From Ruminococcus flavefaciens (GTDB taxonomy: Bacteria; Bacillota; Clostridia; Oscillospirales; Ruminococcaceae): a stretch of DNA of 64,000 nt. The notes under the pieces are model-generated. The model made no database searches, was not told the DNA's origin, and saw nothing but the letters and a program-made list of their open reading frames with translations. The stretch is from assembly GCF_900108555.1 (NCBI RefSeq), contig NZ_FNWV01000001.1, forward strand, positions 124,001 through 188,000. Direction: 5' to 3'. A program made the translations under genes and the position numbers. Every line of letters begins with the position of its first letter. The stretch's first letter is position 1. This document shows, one piece after another, positions 45,688 through 53,870 of this stretch.

Positions 45688-45712
45688 AATTGTCCCTTTA
45701 GAAGGGACAATT
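45688..45712 (-). terminator. Hairpin between mgsA and hisS
   Basis: 11-bp perfect stem (AATTGTCCCTT / AAGGGACAATT) with a TAG loop. TTTTCATG follows on the minus strand, a weak T-run. No promoter fits between it and hisS. Confidence 0.72.
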
Positions 45713-45718
45713 GAACAT

Positions 45719-46120
45719 TTAGATGCTCGGATTACCGACCTCACGCCAATCCAGATCGCCTCTTTCGAGTGCAAGGATCAATGCTTCTGCGGTAGCGATA
45801 TTTGTTGCAACAGGTACGTTATGAACGTCACAGAGTCTGAGAAGATTCATTCCGTGAACATCTGCTGCCTTTGGGTTTATAGGGTCTCTGAAGAAGAGAA
45901 GAACATCGACTTCATTACATGAAAGAAGTGCCAGTATCTGCTCAGCTCCGCCCTGTCCGCTAAGATATCTTTTGATAGGAAGCCCTGTAGCTTCGCTAAC
46001 CTGTTTTCCTGTTGTATTTGTAGCTATAAGAGTATGCTTTGACAGAATGCCGCAGTATGCGCTGCAGAATTGCACCATGAGCTCTTTTTTAGCGTCGTGT
46101 GCTATAATTGCGATCTTCAT
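45719..46120 (-). CDS. mgsA: Methylglyoxal synthase
   Basis: Converts dihydroxyacetone phosphate to methylglyoxal and phosphate, a bypass of lower glycolysis when phosphate is short. 133 residues, the usual small size. Motifs: the opening IAIIAHDAKK, the phosphate-binding NTTGKQV and SGQGGAEQI, the catalytic-Asp region LLFFRDPINP and the His in VHNVPVATN. It follows the MinD-like gene by 40 bases, in the same unit. Confidence 0.93.
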   Translation of the reverse strand: MKIAIIAHDAKKELMVQFCSAYCGILSKHTLIATNTTGKQVSEATGLPIKRYLSGQGGAEQILALLSCNEVDVLLFFRDPINPKAADVHGMNLLRLCDVHNVPVATNIATAEALILALERGDLDWREVGNPSI

Positions 46121-46160
46121 ATATCTTTCCTTTCCCCGCTTAGCGGATTAATTATCATTT

Positions 46161-46898
46161 TTATACAGTCTTTACTGTAAGCGGCACGAATTCTCCGCCG
46201 AGACGCTTTGATATAGCATCGAATGCTTTGAGTGCCTCACTGTCAGTAGGGATAGGATTGCCCTTACCTGTAGCAACTGTCATCTTGAAGTCATCGGGGA
46301 TAACTCCGATAAGCTGAACACCGACCTTGTCTATAATTTCATCAAGGTTTGTGATGAGCTCACTGCCGATGATACGTTTACTGATCTTATTGATAATGAG
46401 TCTCTGACTCTTATTTCCTCTGTTATAGAATTCATCTGACATAAGGCTTGCGTCTCTGATGCAGACAGGATCGGGAGTCGAGATAACAAGTATAAGATTT
46501 GCCTGTTCAACAATATCAAATACATGAGAATTGATTCCGGCACCTGTGTCGATAATGATGTACTCAAAATACTTCTTTACGGAACGGCATATCTCTACTA
46601 TCTGCTCTGCACTTACAGAAGTAAGTGTTTTGGGAGCACACAGAATATTAAGATTTGATGCCATAGGGATCTGAGCAACAGCTTCGAGAGCAGTCTTTTT
46701 TCCACTGAGGACATCACCGAGATCATACTTGATATTATCTTCCACACCGAAAATAATGTCAAGACATCTGAGGCCAAAATCAAGCTCGATTATAAGAGTT
46801 CTGTGTCCCTGTTTAGCGAGAGTATAACCAAGTCCTGCACAGACTGTTGATTTACCTGTTCCGCCTTTTCCTGAGGTAATAGCAATAATTTTAGACAT
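46161..46898 (-). CDS. MinD/ParA-type ATPase without clear membrane-targeting tail
   Basis: 245 residues of the MinD/Mrp/ParA class. Deviant Walker A is SGKGGTGKST (near 8-17), switch I IELDFGLRCLDIIFG and Walker B IIIDTGAG. Overall similarity suggests MinD, the ATPase that positions the division inhibitor. However, the C-terminus is LGGEFVPLTVKTV, lacking the amphipathic Lys/Phe-rich helix that normally binds MinD to the membrane, and no minC or minE lies beside it. So it may be a MinD-related protein with another role. The ATG at 46898 is behind AAAGGAA; the open frame beyond it runs through the promoter. Confidence 0.78.
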   Translation of the reverse strand: MSKIIAITSGKGGTGKSTVCAGLGYTLAKQGHRTLIIELDFGLRCLDIIFGVEDNIKYDLGDVLSGKKTALEAVAQIPMASNLNILCAPKTLTSVSAEQIVEICRSVKKYFEYIIIDTGAGINSHVFDIVEQANLILVISTPDPVCIRDASLMSDEFYNRGNKSQRLIINKISKRIIGSELITNLDEIIDKVGVQLIGVIPDDFKMTVATGKGNPIPTDSEALKAFDAISKRLGGEFVPLTVKTV

Positions 46899-46993
46899 TT
46901 CGATTCCTTTCCGATATCCGCAAGCCAAAGCAGTTTTGCTGCATAAACGGCACCGAATTCTGATAATTATTAATAATAATAATCCTACTATAC

Positions 46994-47022
46994 ATTGTAA
47001 CACATAATTACCTAAATGTCAA
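46994..47022 (-). promoter_or_regulatory. sigma-A promoter of the minD-like/mgsA unit
   Basis: TTGACA, 17 bp ending in TGTGT, TACAAT. Confidence 0.8.
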
Positions 47023-47091
47023 AGAACTTTTTGAATAGAAAAGGAAAATTGTGCAATTCAGTGTTTTTGTAGGTTTATAATTGTCTATTTC

Positions 47092-47601
47092 TTACAAATG
47101 ATCGTATATTTCAGCCATTATTTTACTTACGGTTTTCTCTACGTTGCAACCGTTTTCATCAATGATGATATCTGCATACTTTTCATACAGAGGCACACGT
47201 TCTTTATATAGTCCGCTCAGTGACTGTCCGTCACGGATAACTACGCCCCTGTTTTTTATGTTGCCAAGGCGATATCTGAGCTTTTTGTAATCAAGTTTCA
47301 GATAAACAACAACACCATTATCAGCAAGATTTTTCATTGCTTCTTTGCCGTAAACAACACTTCCGCCCGTAGCAATGACTGAATTTTCCGCATCAAACCT
47401 GCTGAGGATACTGTTTTCGGTCTCAACAAAACCGTCAACACCTCTTTCAGCAATGATATCCTTCAGAAGCTTCTTTTCCTGCTCCTGTATTATCAGATCA
47501 GTGTCTATAAATTTGCAGCCTAAGAGTTTTGCAAGAATAACTCCGACTGTGCTTTTGCCTACTCCCGGCATACCTATTAAAACAATATTCTTTTTCACCA
47601 T
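47092..47601 (-). CDS. aroK: Shikimate kinase
   Basis: Phosphorylates shikimate on O3 in the shikimate pathway; 169 residues, the normal size. The P-loop is GMPGVGKST at residues 10-18, the substrate-binding Asp-Thr-Asp is IDTDLII near 35, and ATGGSVV near 77 fits the shikimate-binding GG motif. The lid region has RLGNIKNRGVVI. It shares the aromatic pathway with tyrA at the left end of the window. The ATG is preceded by GAGG at a rather long distance of 13 bases, so the start is less sure than others. Confidence 0.85.
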   Translation of the reverse strand: MVKKNIVLIGMPGVGKSTVGVILAKLLGCKFIDTDLIIQEQEKKLLKDIIAERGVDGFVETENSILSRFDAENSVIATGGSVVYGKEAMKNLADNGVVVYLKLDYKKLRYRLGNIKNRGVVIRDGQSLSGLYKERVPLYEKYADIIIDENGCNVEKTVSKIMAEIYDHL

Positions 47602-47636
47602 AAAAGCATCAGGTCCTCAAAAAATATTACTCTTAT

Positions 47637-47665
47637 ATTTTAGCGCACTTTGTGCAAAATGTCAA
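47637..47665 (-). promoter_or_regulatory. sigma-A promoter of aroK
   Basis: TTGACA, 17 bp, TAAAAT. The spacer holds GCAC-TTT-GTGC (plus strand), a small inverted repeat that could be an operator. Confidence 0.72.
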
Positions 47666-47714
47666 TAGACAATCAGCCCAGATATTGCGATATTTATTTT
47701 TTATATACTAAATA

Positions 47715-47743
47715 TTGACAAATCTAAAGTGATATGGTAACAT
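47715..47743 (+). promoter_or_regulatory. sigma-A promoter of the YhcC-type gene
   Basis: TTGACA, 17 bp, TAACAT; divergent from the aroK promoter, -35 to -35 about 50 bp apart. Confidence 0.7.
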
Positions 47744-47764
47744 ATTTACACAAGGAGGCAAAAA

Positions 47765-48709
47765 ATGAACAAAAGTCCTTTTATATTTTCTAATGATAAC
47801 AAGCGTTATTATACGCTGAATTATTATAACAAAAACAAATACGGCAAAAAAATATACAAAGCCGTTATAGACTGCGGTCTGACCTGTCCGAATATAGACG
47901 GTACAAAAGGTGTAGGCGGCTGTATTTTCTGTGACGGAGGCAGCGGATATTTCACACACAGCGGTCTCACTGTAAAAAACCAGCTCGAAAAAGAATATGA
48001 ACGCATATCTCGAAAATACGGTCCTGACGCTGAATTCGCCGCATATTTTCAGGCAAACACAAATACATATGCCCCTTGCAGCGTTCTGAAAGAGCTATTT
48101 TATTCAGCTTTGGAATTCCCTAACGTATGCGGTTTATCCATAGGAACTCGTGCTGACTGCCTGTCAGATGATATCATCGGACTATTAAACGATATAAATG
48201 AAAAAACTGCTCTTACCGTAGAGCTTGGGATGCAGAGCTGTCACGAAGAAACTCTGAAGCTTATAAACCGCTGCTGCACCCACAAGGAATTCCTTGAAGG
48301 TTATTACAAACTCAAAAGCAAAGGCATAAGGGTCTGTCTGCATATCATCAACGGACTACCGTTTGAAACTCCCGAAATGATGCTCGAAACGGCACATGAA
48401 GTCGCAGCAATGAAGCCAGACGCAGTAAAGCTTCAAATGCTTCATGTTATCAAAGACACACAGCTTGAAATAATGTATCATAATAATGAATTCAGGCTTT
48501 TAGAACGTGATGAATACATAGATATCATCGTAAAACAGCTTGAATTATTACCGCCTGAGACAGTTATTGAACGCATAACAGGTGACGGCGATAAATCAAA
48601 GCTTATTGCACCTATGTGGAGTGCGGACAAAATTGCAGTCCTCGGAGGAATAGACAAAAAGCTTGCCGAACTTGACACATGGCAAGGCAGGCTATATACA
48701 GAAAAATAA
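47765..48709 (+). CDS. YhcC-family (TIGR01212) radical SAM protein
   Basis: 314 residues. The N-terminal cysteines DCGLTCPNIDGTKGVGGCIFC (Cys near 38, 42 and 56/59) bear the spaced CX(n)C-x-x-C pattern of the YhcC/YtqA family, which differs from the usual CxxxCxxC of radical SAM enzymes. The TIM-barrel core has ELGMQS and HIINGLPFETPEMM. The role is not established for this family. AAGGAGG lies 5 bases before the ATG. Its terminator is shared with convergent lysA. Confidence 0.85.
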   Translation: MNKSPFIFSNDNKRYYTLNYYNKNKYGKKIYKAVIDCGLTCPNIDGTKGVGGCIFCDGGSGYFTHSGLTVKNQLEKEYERISRKYGPDAEFAAYFQANTNTYAPCSVLKELFYSALEFPNVCGLSIGTRADCLSDDIIGLLNDINEKTALTVELGMQSCHEETLKLINRCCTHKEFLEGYYKLKSKGIRVCLHIINGLPFETPEMMLETAHEVAAMKPDAVKLQMLHVIKDTQLEIMYHNNEFRLLERDEYIDIIVKQLELLPPETVIERITGDGDKSKLIAPMWSADKIAVLGGIDKKLAELDTWQGRLYTEK

Positions 48710-48735
48710 GGCAGGGATATTCCCTGCCTTTACGT
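48708..48735. terminator. Shared terminator between YhcC-type gene and lysA
   Basis: AAGGCAGGGA / TCCCTGCCTT with a TAT loop; T-rich on the plus-strand side and TTATTTTTC on the minus side, so it can serve both convergent genes. Confidence 0.87.
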
Positions 48736-48736
48736 T

Positions 48737-50035
48737 TTATATATCGTTTCTTATGATATCGTCAAGTGTCTCTCTCTTAACAGCAATTCTCGACTTGCCT
48801 TCGTTTACAAATACAACAGCAGGCTTCTGGAGTCTGTTATAGTTTGATGACATTGAATAATTATATGCACCTGTAGCACATACAGCGATAATATCTCCCG
48901 ACTCTGCGTGCTGGAGCGGCATATTCTCGCCGATAAGGTCACCGCTCTCGCAGCATTTACCTGCAATTGTAACCTTTTCTGTACGATCATCATTTGCTTT
49001 ATTTGCAACGATAGCTTCATATTCAGAACCATAAAGGATATATCTCGGGCTGTCAGCCATACCGCCGTCTACAGAGATATAAGTTCTTATGTTAGGTATC
49101 TCCTTGCGAGCGCCGACTGTATAAAGTGTTATACCTGCGGGAGCTGCTATAGAACGACCGGGTTCGATGAACATTTTCGGGAGCTCTATGTTCAGCCTTG
49201 CACATTCAGCCTTGACAACGGAAGATACTCTTTCGAGATATACTTCAAACGGAGCAGGATCATGTTCTTCAAGATACTTTATTCCGAAGCCGCCGCCCAG
49301 GTTGAGTCCCTTGATCTCAAAACCGAGTTCATTCTTAATCTTTGCGATAAATCCGAGCATTACCTTTGCAGCTTCCTCAAATGGTGCGATATCAAATATC
49401 TGTGAACCTATATGGCAGTGAAGTCCGCTTAAATTTACATTTTTGCAGTTTACAGCCTCTTTGACAGCTTCAAATGCTTCTCCTGTTTCAAGAGCAAAGC
49501 CGAATTTGCTGTCGATCTGACCTGTTTTTACAAAGTCATGAGTATGAGCGTCTATGCCGGGTTTTATGCGGAACATAATATCAGGCTTCACGTTCATTTC
49601 TGCTGCAATAGCTTCAAGTCTGTGAAGTTCGCTTATATTATCGACTATGATATGTCCAACGCCGACCTTCAATGCAAAACTCAGTTCTTCATCGGTCTTA
49701 TTGTTGCCGTGGAAGCCGACTTTATCCATAGGGAAGCCTGCTTTATAAGCTGTATAAAGCTCACCTATCGAAACTGCATCAAGACCGTCGCCTTCACTTG
49801 CAACTACTCTGCACATCTCCATGCAGGAAAAAGCCTTGCTTGCATAGTGAACTTCACCTTTTCCGTCATAATACTTTTTCATACTGTCATGGAAACGGCG
49901 AAGAGTTTTTCTTATAAGCTGTTCGTCCATAACATAAAGCGGAGTGCCGTATTCTTTTGCAAGCTCCACCGTGTCAACTCCGCCGATAGTAAGATTACCT
50001 GCGCTGTTGACACCGAGATTTTCGGATACAAACAT
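48737..50035 (-). CDS. lysA: Diaminopimelate decarboxylase
   Basis: Decarboxylates meso-diaminopimelate to lysine, the last step of the pathway, with PLP. 432 residues. The PLP lysine is Lys67 in HYASKAF; HCHIGSQIFD and GGGFGIKY shape the phosphate site; EPGRSIAAPAG and CESGDL bind substrate, Cys being from the partner subunit. The ATG at 50035 is 9 bases behind AAAGG; a codon further out (50044) sits directly on the ribosome binding site. Last gene of the lon-engB-lysA unit. There is no lysine riboswitch before it. Confidence 0.95.
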   Translation of the reverse strand: MFVSENLGVNSAGNLTIGGVDTVELAKEYGTPLYVMDEQLIRKTLRRFHDSMKKYYDGKGEVHYASKAFSCMEMCRVVASEGDGLDAVSIGELYTAYKAGFPMDKVGFHGNNKTDEELSFALKVGVGHIIVDNISELHRLEAIAAEMNVKPDIMFRIKPGIDAHTHDFVKTGQIDSKFGFALETGEAFEAVKEAVNCKNVNLSGLHCHIGSQIFDIAPFEEAAKVMLGFIAKIKNELGFEIKGLNLGGGFGIKYLEEHDPAPFEVYLERVSSVVKAECARLNIELPKMFIEPGRSIAAPAGITLYTVGARKEIPNIRTYISVDGGMADSPRYILYGSEYEAIVANKANDDRTEKVTIAGKCCESGDLIGENMPLQHAESGDIIAVCATGAYNYSMSSNYNRLQKPAVVFVNEGKSRIAVKRETLDDIIRNDI

Positions 50036-50059
50036 TTTTAACATCCTTTCAGGTATAAT

Positions 50060-50668
50060 TTATTCGTCAGAGACGTCATTGTCATCTGCGATATCCTCAA
50101 CGATCTGCCTTAACTCCTCAACACCTTCAAATGTCTGAGAAGAAAAAGGTATAACATGAATATCCTCAAAGCACGGTATTTCGTCCTTGAAGGCTTCAAG
50201 CCGCTTTGCTCTCTCTGTCTTGTTGAGCTTATCTGCCTTTGTAAGTACAAGAACGAAGGGCATTTCCGTGTCTATAAGGTAATTTATCATCTGAACATCG
50301 TCTTTTGTGGGAGCATGGCGCATGTCCACCAGCATGAATACAAGTCTGATATCTCTGTCGGAGCTGAGATATCCTTCGATAAGCCCCGACCAACGTTCCT
50401 TTTCCGACTTCGCTACTTTTGCATAGCCGTATCCCGGAAGATCTACAAAATATATATTTTCAAGACCGTAAAAATTTATGGTCGCTGTTTTTCCCGGAAC
50501 AGAGCTTACTCTCGCAAGATTTTTCCTGTTGAAAAGCTTATTTATGAGTGTTGATTTTCCCACATTTGAATGTCCTGCAAATGCTATCTCTATCCTCTCA
50601 GGTGCAGGGATCTGAGAGAACTTTCCATATGCGGCGGTAAACTCCGCTTTGTTGTAATTCAGCTTCAC
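50060..50668 (-). CDS. engB: YihA/EngB-type ribosome-biogenesis GTPase
   Basis: Essential GTPase for late assembly of the 50S subunit. 202 residues: G1 GHSNVGKST (near 31-39), G2 T in GKTATINFYG, G3 DLPGYGYA, G4 TKAD (near 147) and G5 SSQT. It sits directly downstream of lon, an order conserved in Firmicutes (lon-ysxC). Confidence 0.95.
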   Translation of the reverse strand: MKLNYNKAEFTAAYGKFSQIPAPERIEIAFAGHSNVGKSTLINKLFNRKNLARVSSVPGKTATINFYGLENIYFVDLPGYGYAKVAKSEKERWSGLIEGYLSSDRDIRLVFMLVDMRHAPTKDDVQMINYLIDTEMPFVLVLTKADKLNKTERAKRLEAFKDEIPCFEDIHVIPFSSQTFEGVEELRQIVEDIADDNDVSDE

Positions 50669-50690
50669 GGCGTTTCCTCCTTATCTGAAT

Positions 50691-53033
50691 TTATTTTATA
50701 AGTGCTGTATCAAGAACATCTTTGAGATCTTCTGCGTATACAAATTCAATAGCGTCCTTTACAACCTTGTCTACTTCTTCAAGATCAGGCTTATTGGCTA
50801 CAGGTATGATAACTGTCTTTATGCCTGATTTATATGCAGCCATAGTCTTTTCACGGAGTCCGCCTATAGGAAGAACTTTTCCGTGAAGTGTAACTTCACC
50901 TGTCATAGCAACATCTGATCTTACCTTAGTTCCAGATAGTGCGGAAACAAGTGCAGTTGTCATAGTAACGCCTGCGGAAGGACCGTCCTTTGGAACAGCT
51001 CCTTCGGGAGCATGGATATGGATATCGTTCTCCTTATAGAAATCAGGAGAAATACCGTATTTATCGGCAATGCTGCGGACATAGCTGACAGCTATCTTTG
51101 AGCTTTCTTTCATAACATCGCCAAGAGAGCCTGTTACCTCGATCTTGCCTGTTCCTTTCATTATAAGAACTTCGATAGGCATGAGAACTCCACCCACAGA
51201 TGTCCATGCGAGACCGTTCACAACACCGACCTGATCTTTCTGTGATGAAAGATCACCAAGATATTTGCGTATGCCGAGATATCCATTTATATCCTTAGCC
51301 TTTATGGAAACTCGCTTAGCTTCTCCTGAGGCTATCTTCTTGGCAGTTTTTCTGCAAAGTGAAGCTATGCTTCTTTCAAGAGAACGTACACCTGCTTCTT
51401 TGGTGTAGTACTGTATAAGCTCATCAATAGCATCATCGCTTATCTTGAGCTGAGTTGCCTTTAATCCCTGTTCCTTGAGCTGCTTCGGGATAAGATGTTC
51501 CTTGGCAATATGGAATTTCTCCTCAGCAGTATAGCTTGGGAGCTCGATAACCTCCATTCTGTCAAGAAGCGGAGCAGGTATAGCTCCTACATTATTTGCT
51601 GTTGTAATAAATACTGCTTTGCTCAGATCAAAAGGTACTTCTATGAAGTGATCACGGAAAGCATTGTTCTGTTCTGCATCAAGTACTTCAAGCATTGCTG
51701 ACGAAGGATCGCCCTTGATATCGCTGCAAAGCTTGTCTATCTCGTCAAACAGGATAAGCGGATTTGCAGAGCCTGCCTGAGATATAGCTGTTATGATACG
51801 TCCGGGCATAGCTCCAACGTAGGTCTTTCTATGACCTCTTATATCAGCTTCATCACGAACGCCGCCCAGTGAAACACGGGCATATTTTCTTCCCATAGCC
51901 TTTGCGATAGACTTTGCTATAGAAGTCTTACCTATACCGGGAGGGCCTGCAAGACAGATTATCTGTCCCTTTATCTCGGGATTGAGCATATGAACTGCAA
52001 GGAATTCGAGGATACGTTCCTTGACCTTTTTCAGTCCATAATGATCCTTTTCGAGAACTGCCTGCGCTTTGTCCATAGAAAGCTTAGCCTTGGTGTATTT
52101 TCCCCACGGCAGATCAAGTACAGTATCAAGGTAATTCTTGATAACAAAGGCTTCCTGAGATGACGGTGGGAGCTTTGTAAGCTTGTCAGCCTCTTTAAGG
52201 AGCTTCTCCTTGCTCTTCTCGTCTATCTTCAGATCCATTATGTCATTTATATAGCCGAAAGCTTCTTCGCCCTCGTCTTCACCGAGCTGCTCCTGGATAA
52301 CTCTGAGCTGCTCACGCAGGTAAAACTCACGCTGTCCCTTGTCGATACTGTTTTTCGTCTGCTCGTTTATAAGGTTTTCAAGCTCTAATATCTCTACCTC
52401 CGATGTAAGGCAGGCAAAAAGAACAGAAAGCTTGTTTATAACATTAGTCTCCTCAAGAAGAGTCTGCTTGTCACGATAATTGAGATTACAGTTGAAAGTT
52501 ACTGTCTCAAAAAGCTTTACAGGTGAATCCTGTGTAACTATCGAAGTGAGCAGTTCCTTTGGCATTCTCGGGAAGAATGAAGCATAGCGCTCAAAAACGT
52601 CCTTTACTGAACGCATAAGTGCTTCTGCTTCAACTTCATCAAGCTTAGCCCTTGAATATGTGGGAGTGCGCTTGACCTCGGCTTTAAGCACTTCTCCGTC
52701 GTCGATAAGTCTTACAAGATTTGCCTTATATACGCCCTCTACAAGGACTTTCATGATATTGTCCGGAAGTTTCAGCACCTGCTTTACTTCCGCAACAACT
52801 CCGACTTTGTAAAGATCAGATGCCTTTGGATTTTCAACATATGCCTCATGCTGTGTAACAAGGAAAAGCTTGCCGCCCTCTTTCAGCGAACGTTCAACAG
52901 CAGCCACTGATTTGCTGCGCGAAACGTCAAAATGCATTACCATTTTCGGGAAAGCAACAAGTCCTCTCATTGCAACAGTATAAAGGATATTCGCTTCTTC
53001 TATATTTTTATCACTCTTAATGGTCTGTTCCAT
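50691..53033 (-). CDS. lon: Lon ATP-dependent protease (LonA)
   Basis: Soluble quality-control protease. 780 residues in the LonA layout: N-terminal substrate domain (about 15-210), central coiled coil, AAA+ domain with Walker A GPPGIGKT (near 363) and Walker B ILFDEIDKL, and the C-terminal protease with the catalytic Ser in KDGPSAG (near 691) and Lys in GGLREKTMAAYKSG (near 734). Length is the standard one. Consensus promoter and GGTGA ribosome site precede the ATG; engB and lysA follow in the same direction. Confidence 0.96.
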   Translation of the reverse strand: MEQTIKSDKNIEEANILYTVAMRGLVAFPKMVMHFDVSRSKSVAAVERSLKEGGKLFLVTQHEAYVENPKASDLYKVGVVAEVKQVLKLPDNIMKVLVEGVYKANLVRLIDDGEVLKAEVKRTPTYSRAKLDEVEAEALMRSVKDVFERYASFFPRMPKELLTSIVTQDSPVKLFETVTFNCNLNYRDKQTLLEETNVINKLSVLFACLTSEVEILELENLINEQTKNSIDKGQREFYLREQLRVIQEQLGEDEGEEAFGYINDIMDLKIDEKSKEKLLKEADKLTKLPPSSQEAFVIKNYLDTVLDLPWGKYTKAKLSMDKAQAVLEKDHYGLKKVKERILEFLAVHMLNPEIKGQIICLAGPPGIGKTSIAKSIAKAMGRKYARVSLGGVRDEADIRGHRKTYVGAMPGRIITAISQAGSANPLILFDEIDKLCSDIKGDPSSAMLEVLDAEQNNAFRDHFIEVPFDLSKAVFITTANNVGAIPAPLLDRMEVIELPSYTAEEKFHIAKEHLIPKQLKEQGLKATQLKISDDAIDELIQYYTKEAGVRSLERSIASLCRKTAKKIASGEAKRVSIKAKDINGYLGIRKYLGDLSSQKDQVGVVNGLAWTSVGGVLMPIEVLIMKGTGKIEVTGSLGDVMKESSKIAVSYVRSIADKYGISPDFYKENDIHIHAPEGAVPKDGPSAGVTMTTALVSALSGTKVRSDVAMTGEVTLHGKVLPIGGLREKTMAAYKSGIKTVIIPVANKPDLEEVDKVVKDAIEFVYAEDLKDVLDTALIK

Positions 53034-53098
53034 AAAATCACCGCATTTCTGTAGGTATCATATTTATCCTCAAATAACGAAAAATTCATTACTTTATC

Positions 53099-53127
53099 AT
53101 TATACTATATCTTAATAAAAAATTCAA
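53099..53127 (-). promoter_or_regulatory. sigma-A promoter of lon
   Basis: TTGAAT, 17 bp, TATAAT on the minus strand. No CtsR- or CIRCE-like heat-shock repeat is seen around it. Confidence 0.72.
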
Positions 53128-53410
53128 CCCCTTGTTTTATTTTGATATCACTAAGGAAAAATATATAATCCAAATCATACTCACTGTAATTAAATAAATT
53201 ATTATTGCTATAATTTAAGCTATGCTTTAATACGGGAGTATTGATATTGCATATGAATATTTGCGGAATATTAGCGCTTTCAACCAAATTTTGCGAACTT
53301 CGAGAAATATTCTTTACTTTTTGTTGAGAATGTGCTATCATATACACGAAGGTGTAGTTTCTTATTTAATATATTAGCATTTTTATGCCGTATTTTTTAC
53401 GCAAAAAAGC
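53128..53410. other. A+T-rich intergenic region
   Basis: The gap between divergent lon and the YerC-like gene. No convincing gene, RNA or repeat seen. A minus-strand ORF of 80 codons at 53105-53347 has no ribosome site and crosses the lon promoter. Confidence 0.55.
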
Positions 53411-53439
53411 TTTACTTTTACGGAATAATGTGTTAAAAT
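53411..53439 (+). promoter_or_regulatory. sigma-A promoter of the YerC-like gene
   Basis: TTTACT, 17 bp ending in TGTGT, TAAAAT. CTTTAC at 53410 and GTAAAG at 53440 form an inverted repeat around the promoter, a possible autoregulatory site. Confidence 0.6.
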
Positions 53440-53489
53440 GTAAAGTAGGAAATCGTTTGATACGCCTTTTGGCAGATTGGAGAATTAAT

Positions 53490-53792
53490 ATGATCGATAA
53501 AATAAAATCAGAAAGCATGGATCTGCTCTTTGAAGCTATTCTTACACTTGACTCAGTAGATGACTGTTATAAATTTTTTGATGATCTCTGCACAAGCATC
53601 GAACTGAAAGCTTTTGCTCAGCGTCTTCACGTTGCTAAACTCCTTGACGAACACAGAGTCTATAACAGCATCGTGACAGAAACAGGTGCAAGTACTGCTA
53701 CGATCAGCAGAGTGAACCGTTCTTTGAAAGACGGAAACGATGGATATAATATTGTTTTTGACAGACTTAAAAAGAAAAATCTGCTCAAGTAA
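53490..53792 (+). CDS. YerC/YecD-family TrpR-like regulator
   Basis: 100 residues of the TrpR-superfamily branch typified by Bacillus YerC. The helix-turn-helix is the C-terminal part, TETGASTATISRVNRSL, with LKAFAQRLHVAKLL before it, as in TrpR. Unlike TrpR, no tryptophan-binding role is known. The start is the ATG at 53490, 7 bases after GGAG; the open frame reaches 53385 but passes through the promoter. It sits 78 bases before the cellulase gene in the same direction, so it may share the transcript; regulation of the cellulase is only conjecture. Confidence 0.82.
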   Translation: MIDKIKSESMDLLFEAILTLDSVDDCYKFFDDLCTSIELKAFAQRLHVAKLLDEHRVYNSIVTETGASTATISRVNRSLKDGNDGYNIVFDRLKKKNLLK

Positions 53793-53870
53793 TATGTGGT
53801 TATAATGGTTTTTTCTCCGAGGCACGGGAAAAATCCCATGAAATAATTACTCTCGAAAGGAAGATTTGAC

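Noticed and set aside
48737..50060. Lysine riboswitch before lysA
   Set aside because: Only 24 bases separate engB from lysA, too few for the element.
53105..53347. 80-codon ORF in the lon-yerC gap
   Set aside because: No ribosome site, A+T-rich composition, overlap with the lon promoter and no motif.
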